From Dimargaris cristalligena (Eukaryota; Kickxellomycota; Dimargaritomycetes; Dimargaritales; Dimargaritaceae): a stretch of DNA of 11,273 bases. The DNA is taken from contig JANBQC010000770.1 in assembly GCA_027576995.1 (NCBI GenBank), positions 1 to 11,273 of the forward strand, read 5' to 3'. Shown here one piece after another: positions 5,683-11,273 of this stretch. The position numbers and the translations under genes were made by a program. How positions within the stretch are numbered: position 1 is the first letter of the stretch; every line of letters begins with the position of its first letter. The notes under the pieces were generated by a model, which was given only the letters and a program-made list of their open reading frames with translations, searched no databases and was not told the origin of the DNA.

Positions 5683-8379
5683 CTATTGGCGGAGGTCAGC
5701 CAAACGGATAGCAACCGCATTACGGTGAGCCTCCAGCTCTTCAACCTCAGCCAGATCCATGACGGTATCCCCGATCCGACGCAGCCCATCGGCCGTCAGA
5801 GTCTGCGCAGTGATGTGCTTGAGGAAAGTATCGGTGTTCACCCCAGAGTACATGCGGGAATAGCCGTAGGTGGGTAGGGTATGGTTGGTACCGGACGCAT
5901 AGTCGCCGCAACTCTCGGGGGAGTACGGGCCCACAAAGACGGAACCGGCGTTATCAATGTCGGGTAAGAGGATCTCCGGGTCGTCAATGTGGAGGATCAG
6001 GTGCTCGGGCGCGTAGGCGTTGGAGAATTGGATGGCGGCCGCCCGGTCGGCCACTGCGAGCGAGTAACTCTTGGGGATGGACTGACGCACCACTGCGACA
6101 CGGGGTAAACGGAGGGCCTGTTGGTGAATCTGGGCTTCGATGGCCGCCACCTGGGCGGGGGTCATGTCCACCGTGACTAGCACCACCTGACTGTCGGGGC
6201 CGTGTTCAGCCTGGGACAGGAGATCCGAGGCCACGTAGGCCGGGTTACAGTTGGCATCCGCAATGACCAGCAGTTCGGAGGGTCCCGCGGGCATATCAAT
6301 TGCCACCATGGCTGAATGGTCGTTCTGGACCTGCATTTTGGCCGCCGTCACGAACTGATTACCAGGCCCGCAGATCTTATCCACCTTGGGCACCGATTCC
6401 GTACCGTAGGCCATGGCGGCCACCGCCTGGGCTCCCCCGGCCATGACAATGGTGGAGGCCCCCACTTTCTGGGCGGCGTACACCACCTCGGGGACAATCG
6501 TGCCGTTGGGGCGGGGTGGGGTGGCCAGGACGATTTGGCGGCACCCGGCCACTTGGGCGGGCACGCCTAACATGAGGGCCGACGAGGGTAAGACCGCCGT
6601 ACCCCCCGGGACGTAGAGCCCGACCCGTTCAATAGGCCGGCTGAAGCGGGAACACACCACACCGGGCATCGTTTCCACTTCAAGGGGGCCCGTTGGGAGC
6701 TGGGCCTCGTGGAATTTCCGGATGTTATCGTACGCTTGGTCAATAGCCCGCCGCACCTTGGCGGACATACCGGTTAGGAGGTGGTTGGGGAATGGTGCCC
6801 GGAGCACCGTTTCGGTTTGCTGGACCCGGTCGAATTTCTCCGTAAAGAAACGCAGCGCCGCATCCCCTTCCGTCCGCACCCGCTTCAGAATGGGGTCAAC
6901 GGTCGCGGAGATGGTCTCGGACCGGATGATGGGGCGTTGGAGTAGCTGTTGGTACTGCTGGATGTCTACCTGATCCAGGCTGTAGGCCTGCATGCGGATT
7001 TGGTCCGAATCGGCCGCTGGGGTTGGTACCGGAGCCGGAGCTGGGGCAGAGACAGGGGTGGGTTCGGCGGCAGGTGTGGCTACATTAGCCCACTGCGGCT
7101 TAGCGTTACCGGGGCGCCGGGTTACCTTCAGGGCGCGTGTATCCAGGTGTTTGGTGACATCCGCCAGACTTACTCCCTGGGCGACACAATTAGCCAGGGT
7201 AAAGTAGAGCAGATCGGCGGTTTCCCAAGCCACTTCCTCTGGGGTCCTCGCCGTACACACCTCATCCGCCTCCTCCATGATCTTCGCGCGCAGGAGGTTG
7301 GCATCGTTGAACAGGCGTTGGGTATAGGATCCCGGAACGGCGGTAGCCCGCCGGGACTCGAGCGTGTCCATTAGATGGCCCAACCCCGCACTGTTTCCGA
7401 AACAGCTGGGGCGGTTCAGATGGCAGAAACCCGGACCGGTTTGGCGGACGGTGAACTCGAGGGCATCCGAGTCGCAGTCCAGATTAATAGCGAGCAGGGC
7501 CTGGGTGGCCCCGGACGATTCGCCCTTATACCACAAGCCGCGCTTGCGGGATTGGTACACGCCCGAACGAGTCCGTAGGGCCTCGGACAGACTGTGGGTG
7601 GAGGTGTACACCAGACCCAGATTACAGTGCTGTTCATCCACAACCACCGTGGGGACTAGATTATCGGCGCGATCGGAGTGGCTGGTCATGAGCATGGCAT
7701 CGGCGACATTAATCACGCCCTCGGGGGCGGGGTACACGGTGGTCAGCGCTGTTGTGGGCAGGAGCACGTCAATGTCATGTTGCGCGATGGTACGTAATAC
7801 CGACATATCTACCTTAGCCGAGTTGAATTCCACGCCCAGGCGCGTGGGGTGCTGGTGCTGGCTCTGGGTAGATTTAGCCACCAGCTGTTCGCGGATTTCC
7901 AAAATCAAAGGCAACAACGCCTGGTCGTGGGCCGGGTGGGACCCACCAATGTGCAGAATGATCGAGTCGGTGACCTGGACCAGCTGGGTGAGGAACTGGT
8001 CGGTAAAGAAGCGGGTCAATACCGACCCATTTTCAATGGTGAGGCGGACCACCCGCCGTTCCGGGGCAATGGTGCGCAGGGCTTCCATATCTACTTGGCT
8101 CCATACGGGGGGCTCGGTGGCCGCTCCTAAATTGGTCACGAGCCGGGCTACGCCGGCGTTCAGTAGCTCCACTTCCGTCTCGGGGCTCCAAGGGGTGGGG
8201 GCCTGGCAATGGACCCAAACTTGCCCGCGGCGGTTGGTGTGGATACCCTGTTTAAGGGCCGTGAGTACGGTCGACTTATCGGTAGCGGTCAGTAGAAGGG
8301 TGTTGAGACTGGCTAGGGATCGCACCATGTCGGGGAGTTCGCCGCCGTCCTGGCTCAGGGAGATGGTGGGAATGAACAT
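5683..8379 (-). CDS. HIS4: Trifunctional histidine biosynthesis enzyme (PR-AMP cyclohydrolase / PR-ATP pyrophosphohydrolase / histidinol dehydrogenase)
   Basis: Cytosolic 898-residue enzyme performing steps 2 and 3 of histidine synthesis and the final oxidation of histidinol to histidine. Intronless, ATG at 8379, stop TAG. Residues 1-240 are the poorly conserved N-terminal extension seen in fungal HIS4. The HisI part (about 242-327) has SRKRGLWYKGESSGATQ, the DCDSD metal motif (Asp301, Asp303, Asp305) and the zinc cysteines Cys302, Cys319 and Cys326. The HisE part (about 334-420) has the acidic EEADE (369-373) and EVAWETADLLYF. An Ala/Pro-rich linker (about 434-458) leads to HisD (about 464-898), with VGLYVPGG (586-593), CGPGN, catalytic Glu792-His793 in NAYAPEHL, and zinc ligands Gln723, His726, Asp826 and His885. 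All three domains look catalytically intact. It is longer than S. cerevisiae His4 (799 residues), mostly from the N-terminal extension and the linker. A TGAGTCA site and TATA-like tract lie upstream. Confidence 0.98.
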   Translation of the reverse strand: MFIPTISLSQDGGELPDMVRSLASLNTLLLTATDKSTVLTALKQGIHTNRRGQVWVHCQAPTPWSPETEVELLNAGVARLVTNLGAATEPPVWSQVDMEALRTIAPERRVVRLTIENGSVLTRFFTDQFLTQLVQVTDSIILHIGGSHPAHDQALLPLILEIREQLVAKSTQSQHQHPTRLGVEFNSAKVDMSVLRTIAQHDIDVLLPTTALTTVYPAPEGVINVADAMLMTSHSDRADNLVPTVVVDEQHCNLGLVYTSTHSLSEALRTRSGVYQSRKRGLWYKGESSGATQALLAINLDCDSDALEFTVRQTGPGFCHLNRPSCFGNSAGLGHLMDTLESRRATAVPGSYTQRLFNDANLLRAKIMEEADEVCTARTPEEVAWETADLLYFTLANCVAQGVSLADVTKHLDTRALKVTRRPGNAKPQWANVATPAAEPTPVSAPAPAPVPTPAADSDQIRMQAYSLDQVDIQQYQQLLQRPIIRSETISATVDPILKRVRTEGDAALRFFTEKFDRVQQTETVLRAPFPNHLLTGMSAKVRRAIDQAYDNIRKFHEAQLPTGPLEVETMPGVVCSRFSRPIERVGLYVPGGTAVLPSSALMLGVPAQVAGCRQIVLATPPRPNGTIVPEVVYAAQKVGASTIVMAGGAQAVAAMAYGTESVPKVDKICGPGNQFVTAAKMQVQNDHSAMVAIDMPAGPSELLVIADANCNPAYVASDLLSQAEHGPDSQVVLVTVDMTPAQVAAIEAQIHQQALRLPRVAVVRQSIPKSYSLAVADRAAAIQFSNAYAPEHLILHIDDPEILLPDIDNAGSVFVGPYSPESCGDYASGTNHTLPTYGYSRMYSGVNTDTFLKHITAQTLTADGLRRIGDTVMDLAEVEELEAHRNAVAIRLADLRQ

Positions 8380-8480
8380 GGTGGCTATATTGGGTATGTC
8401 CTAGAGTGTATTGGTAGCGAAAAAACAAGGGAGGTTCAATGTAATATGGTATGGAGGGTGGTAGATATAGTAGAGATATG

Positions 8481-8496
8481 GATATATATATATAAA
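8481..8496 (-). promoter_or_regulatory. TATA-like tract of HIS4
   Basis: Alternating AT run ending in TATAAA on the plus strand and reading TTTATATATATATAT on the minus strand, about 102-117 bases upstream of the HIS4 ATG. Its distance suits a fungal core promoter. Its symmetry means it gives no firm direction. Confidence 0.45.
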
Positions 8497-8662
8497 CGCA
8501 GGTAGTAGAAGCTAGTGAAGCGACCAACGGTTTTATGACTCCTCCAGCCTGGACTATTAATAAATGTGTAATAATAAGGTTGGATTTAATGGTCGCCCGT
8601 TTTTTTCCACCTGGTATTAGAGATAAACCCAGTTGGCCATCCGTTGATATCTGGGCCTAAGG

Positions 8663-8669
8663 TGAGTCA
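8663..8669 (-). promoter_or_regulatory. Gcn4/CPC1-type site TGAGTCA
   Basis: Perfect TGAGTCA (TGACTCA on the other strand), the consensus bound by the bZIP factor Gcn4/CPC1 that drives general amino-acid control in fungi. It lies about 285 bases upstream of the HIS4 ATG and about 170 beyond the TATA-like tract. HIS4 is a classic target of this control in yeast, so the placement is meaningful. It is the only full match I noticed in the window's intergenic DNA. Binding is inferred. Confidence 0.6.
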
Positions 8670-8738
8670 CACCAGCCACATAGCATCCAGCTCCCACATG
8701 CATGGCTTAATTAGGAGCAGTAGTAGGCCGCGAGGTTG

Positions 8739-8746
8739 CACGTGAT
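8739..8746 (-). promoter_or_regulatory. Cbf1-type E-box (ATCACGTG on the minus strand)
   Basis: The plus strand reads CACGTGAT, giving the RTCACRTG consensus on the minus strand, about 70 bases beyond the TGAGTCA site in the HIS4 promoter. Its nearness to that site suggests a shared regulatory region, but a single short match is weak evidence. Confidence 0.3.
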
Positions 8747-9067
8747 TTATTGGAGAGCACTGGGCTGGGGGGTCTGCAATACCATACAGCGCATTGTATA
8801 TGTATAGAGTAGGGAACTCCATTCGCCCATACACTACGGTAGCCGACTGGTAACTGGGAGAGAGAAATCAAGGGTTTATTATTCCGACCTTCCTTTTTAT
8901 GGGGCAAATCGGTGAACGACACCACACATAGGGCCTAATAATGCCGGGCTATGGTTTCCAATAGGGGAAGGGAATGGCTGCAGCATAAGAGAGAGAGTCG
9001 GTGTACTCGTCAGCACTCCAGCCTTAAACTACGATGCAGCAAACTATTAAATGGTACGATGAGGAGG

Positions 9068-9131
9068 ACAGGCAACAGTCCTGTTTCCGAGGAGGAGCAG
9101 AAGGGGCCAACCCCCCTCCTCCTCCCTTCTG
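9068..9131. repeat. Two short inverted repeats upstream of the ankyrin-repeat gene
   Basis: First pair: ACAGG (9068-9072) with CCTGT (9080-9084). Second pair: CAGAAGGG (9098-9105) with CCCTTCTG (9124-9131) around an 18-base loop. The flanks are GGAGGAGG-like on one side and CCTCCTCC on the other, giving a purine/pyrimidine mirror. They could fold if transcribed, but no RNA family is recognisable. Confidence 0.4.
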
Positions 9132-9485
9132 TGCAGTGTGGGCTGTGTGACCCCAACGCCAGATGTACCATCTTCTCTCTCCCTTCTACTTTGCCAAGTC
9201 AGGCGGGGACCCGAACATGTTCCTTGTCCCACTTCGGGGCTACTTTTCCTGTGCCGTAGTCACTCACCCATAACCCAGTGCCAGAAGCATCGCTTTCCTT
9301 CAGCTGTCTACCTCCTGCTTAACTTAAGCTATTAGTGTCGGTGTGCTACTTGTCGTTGTTGCTTCCATTGACTGCTCATTCTTCTCAATTTAGTTCTCGA
9401 ACACATACATACATAGAGACATACACTGTTTGTCCGTCTTCCAATTGACCCCCCCCGTTTCTTCCCCCCTTACACATTCCTCCCC

Positions 9486-9983
9486 ATGGACACCGACGGC
9501 GCCTCCAACAACGAACTCCTCTTGGCCGCCTGCAAGCAAGACCAGGATGACATGCTCAACGATGTCCTCGGTCAGCCCAGCACGTTTGCCATCAATTGCA
9601 CCGATGCCATGGGCAACACCCCCCTCCATTACGCCGCGCAGTGCGGTAGTCTCGACTGCCTTAAAATTCTGCTAACTCACCCCAACACCACGGGCCTGGA
9701 CGTCAACCCCCGCAACCGCATCGAAGGGGATACGCCAATGCACAAGGCCGTGATTTACGCCGATGACCCAGCCGTCGCCTTCGATATGGTCAAATTGCTG
9801 CTCGATGCCGGAGCGGACCCGAACGCCCGTAATAAACTAAGCCAGAAACCCGTGCAGCTCGTACCCCCCGGGTTCCGGGAAATGAAGGATTGGCTGGAAA
9901 AAGCCGAGCTGGCCACCCAGATTGATATGAGCGAAGTGGCCGTGGATGACGATAGTAGTTCGGACGGTGAAATCAGCGACTAG
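9486..9983 (+). CDS. Small ankyrin-repeat protein with acidic serine-rich tail
   Basis: 165-residue single-exon protein. Two or three ankyrin repeats are visible: a degenerate first one (about 8-38), a clear one DAMGNTPLHYAAQCGSLDCL (about 40-66), and a third GDTPMHKAVIYADDP with MVKLLLDAGADPNARNK (about 81-117). Residues 118-140 (QKPVQLVP, then EMKDWLEKAEL) form a capping segment. The tail (about 149-165) is acidic with DDDSSSDGEISD, which contains casein-kinase-2-type sites. Size, repeat order and tail resemble small uncharacterised fungal ankyrin proteins such as S. cerevisiae Ycr051w and its S. pombe counterpart, a resemblance from memory. Ankyrin repeats bind proteins, so it is probably an adaptor; its partner is unknown. 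No signal peptide or membrane segment. The ATG follows a C/T-rich leader and is the first in frame. Confidence 0.85.
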   Translation: MDTDGASNNELLLAACKQDQDDMLNDVLGQPSTFAINCTDAMGNTPLHYAAQCGSLDCLKILLTHPNTTGLDVNPRNRIEGDTPMHKAVIYADDPAVAFDMVKLLLDAGADPNARNKLSQKPVQLVPPGFREMKDWLEKAELATQIDMSEVAVDDDSSSDGEISD

Positions 9984-10752
9984 CTCGGATTTGACCCCCC
10001 CACCCTACCCCATCACCCACAGGCATGCACTTATTGTAATGAATCTTGGCATCAATATGCGCCATTCCATCATCCCCCCGACAATGAACCAGCAGTGGGA
10101 CTTTCCAACACATGGTTGCTGAATAATGGGCATATTCCATAGTGCCTTACCCTTCCCGATTCCTTACCGCTACTACCTAATCAAACTTCGTCTATTCTGT
10201 CCTATCCTAAGAGTTAGAGAGAATTCCCTACTATCATTTATCTCCAATCACCCAATGCCCACTACACCTGTAAATCCGTTATTACTATGTACAATTCAAC
10301 TGGTAGAAACTGTGCCTTCTGTGCCTCTTGTCTGAATGATATAATGGTAATCTTCCTATTCTGCGGTGGCTATTCGCATACTAGACTTTGGTTTAATCCG
10401 GTGATTCAGATGTTGATATATAATTTATGTATATCGACATGTGTACCATCCATCTTTTATGCAGCCGTGCTTTCACTAGACCCGAATAAAGCTAGTTATA
10501 ACCAACCCTTGTTGAATGGCCTAATATTAAATACTTACAATATGTCGGTTCGGTAGCTCACGGTGGCAAACCGTATATCGTTAAGTATACCAAGGTTTAT
10601 ACAACGAATACCCACAAATAGTTGGCCCAGCTACGGTGTTTGGAGGTATCCGATCCCGACTTAAGCTGTTTGCAGCTATTAATTCTTATAACGCCGAGCT
10701 TTTAAAATAAAATCCGAGCAGATATCTCTACAGTCTACTGGAGACCTACGAT

Positions 10753-10784
10753 ATCACATGTTTTAGTTGTTGACGAATCACGTG
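10753..10784. promoter_or_regulatory. Paired Cbf1-type motifs RTCACRTG
   Basis: ATCACATG (10753-10760) and ATCACGTG (10777-10784), same orientation, starts 24 bases apart. Both fit RTCACRTG. No Pol II gene start is visible nearby, so a role is doubtful. Confidence 0.2.
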
Positions 10785-11103
10785 TTCTGATACTGTCAAA
10801 TTAAGCCTATAGTATATACAGCAAACCAATAATACCTAGACAACAGTTAACATGCCGCAAATTTCTCAATCGAAAGAGATATAGCAACTAGAAAACAAAA
10901 AAATATGTAAACAGGCATAAAGGGGTACACGTTAGCAGAAAATAAATATACGGATTGCCCCATTCAGGACATACCGGCGTCCTAAAATGGTTAAATACAT
11001 ACAATTTGATTTACCAATCGGATTCTCGTCCATCCCCTCTCCCGCACATCTTTTACAAAATAGGTCCTATTCCACGCCTTCATCAATGACAATCAGGATC
11101 AAC

Positions 11104-11108
11104 AAAAA
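11104..11108 (-). terminator. Pol III terminator of tRNA-His
   Basis: Five T on the minus strand, four bases after the tRNA's discriminator base, as expected for RNA polymerase III termination. Confidence 0.75.
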
Positions 11109-11112
11109 GTAA

Positions 11113-11183
11113 TGCCGTTGGCAGGAATCGAACCTGCGTCGGCGCGGCCACAACGCGATGTACTGCCACTATACTACAACGGC
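11113..11183 (-). tRNA. tRNA-His (anticodon GTG)
   Basis: 71-nt cloverleaf decoding His CAC/CAU, without intron or encoded CCA. The acceptor stem GCCGTTG/CAACGGC pairs fully, the D stem is GTAT/GTAC, the anticodon loop is TTGTGGC, the T arm is GCAGG-TTCGATT-CCTGC, and the discriminator is A. The internal A box (TAGTATAGTGG) and B box (GGTTCGATTCC) are intact. The base before position 1 is A, so the G(-1) identity element of eukaryotic tRNA-His would have to be added after transcription by Thg1. One oddity is that the top pair of the anticodon stem (27-43) is a U-C mismatch, with a variable loop of only four bases. It is otherwise functional-looking. Confidence 0.95.
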
Positions 11184-11273
11184 TCATTATAATGTTTGTT
11201 GTGGTGTGGCAGAGTGACTAATATAATAATAGGCGAGAATGCCTTATTATCAAAAGATATAGTAAAATCGGAC

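Larger units (their letters stand above)
8380..9485. promoter_or_regulatory. Divergent intergenic region, HIS4 / ankyrin-repeat gene
   Basis: 1.1-kb region between divergent starts. The HIS4-proximal half is AT-rich and holds a TATA-like tract (8481-8496), a Gcn4-type site (8663-8669) and an E-box (8739-8746). The distal half (about 9050-9480) has purine-rich then pyrimidine-rich stretches, two small inverted repeats (9068-9131) and a strongly C/T-rich leader just before the ATG at 9486. Short open frames here (such as 8951-9259) show no recognisable protein features, so I call no gene. Confidence 0.5.
9984..11112. other. Gene-free AT-rich region between the ankyrin-repeat gene and tRNA-His
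   Basis: About 1.1 kb that starts as the 3' end of the ankyrin-repeat gene and then becomes AT-rich. I see no recognisable protein, tRNA or repeat element. Short open frames (10126-10335, 10287-10556) have AT-rich codon use unlike the real genes and no domain. Small hairpins occur, e.g. ACGGT/ACCGT at 10560-10574. Two Cbf1-type motifs lie close together: ATCACATG (10753-10760) and ATCACGTG (10777-10784). Confidence 0.55.

Noticed and set aside
7364..8404. 346-codon open frame antisense to HIS4
   Set aside because: It lies entirely opposite the well-conserved HIS4 coding sequence, has no recognisable domain, and is rich in Arg, Ser and Trp as expected from GC-rich antisense reading.
8951..9259. 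102-codon open frame upstream of the ankyrin-repeat gene
   Set aside because: Composition is low-complexity, with no domain or coding-like codon bias, and it overlaps other equally open frames.
10287..10556. 89-codon, Cys-containing, hydrophobic open frame
   Set aside because: AT-rich codon use unlike the true genes here, no family resemblance, and no supporting promoter or poly(A) signal at a sensible distance.
10551..10620. Possible tRNA, because of GGTTCGGTAGCTC-like wording
   Set aside because: No cloverleaf can be formed; only a five-base hairpin is present.
1..11273. Biosynthetic cluster, mobile element or novel defence-like system
   Set aside because: All confident genes are conserved housekeeping genes on mixed strands; no transposase, reverse transcriptase, terminal repeats or target duplications were found.

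Overview
The window reads as nuclear DNA of a fungus. The evidence is a trifunctional HIS4-type histidine enzyme (cyclohydrolase, pyrophosphohydrolase and dehydrogenase in one chain), a fungal-type mitochondrial N-acetylglutamate synthase, GT-AG introns with CTAAC/CTGAC branch sites, and a split-promoter tRNA-His with no encoded CCA. Coding regions are GC-rich with C-ending codons, and the intergenic DNA is AT-richer. An HSDL2-like gene and a TMEM223-like gene, together with compact genes and few introns, would fit an early-diverging (zygomycete-grade) lineage. That placement is an inference from gene content, not something I could test.

Layout: ARG2 (202-2136, +), its leader carrying two upstream ATGs; a 428-base convergent spacer; an HSDL2-like peroxisomal short-chain dehydrogenase (2565-3782, -) in three exons; a 657-base divergent promoter region; a TMEM223-like mitochondrial inner-membrane protein (4440-5360, +); a 322-base convergent spacer; HIS4 (5683-8379, -); a 1.1-kb divergent region with a TATA-like tract and a perfect Gcn4-type TGAGTCA site facing HIS4; a small ankyrin-repeat protein (9486-9983, +); about 1.1 kb with no recognisable gene; and tRNA-His(GTG) (11113-11183, -) with a T5 Pol III terminator.

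The genes do not form an operon or a biosynthetic cluster. ARG2 starts ornithine/arginine synthesis in mitochondria and HIS4 does steps 2, 3 and the last two oxidations of histidine synthesis. In yeasts both pathways answer to general amino-acid control, and the TGAGTCA site upstream of HIS4 fits this. The TMEM223-like protein probably serves cytochrome c oxidase assembly, and the dehydrogenase ends in a peroxisomal SKL signal. I see no mobile element, CRISPR array or novel multi-gene system. The observations most worth checking are the overlapping uORF on ARG2, the two short first exons and SKL end of the HSDL2-like gene, and the HIS4 promoter.
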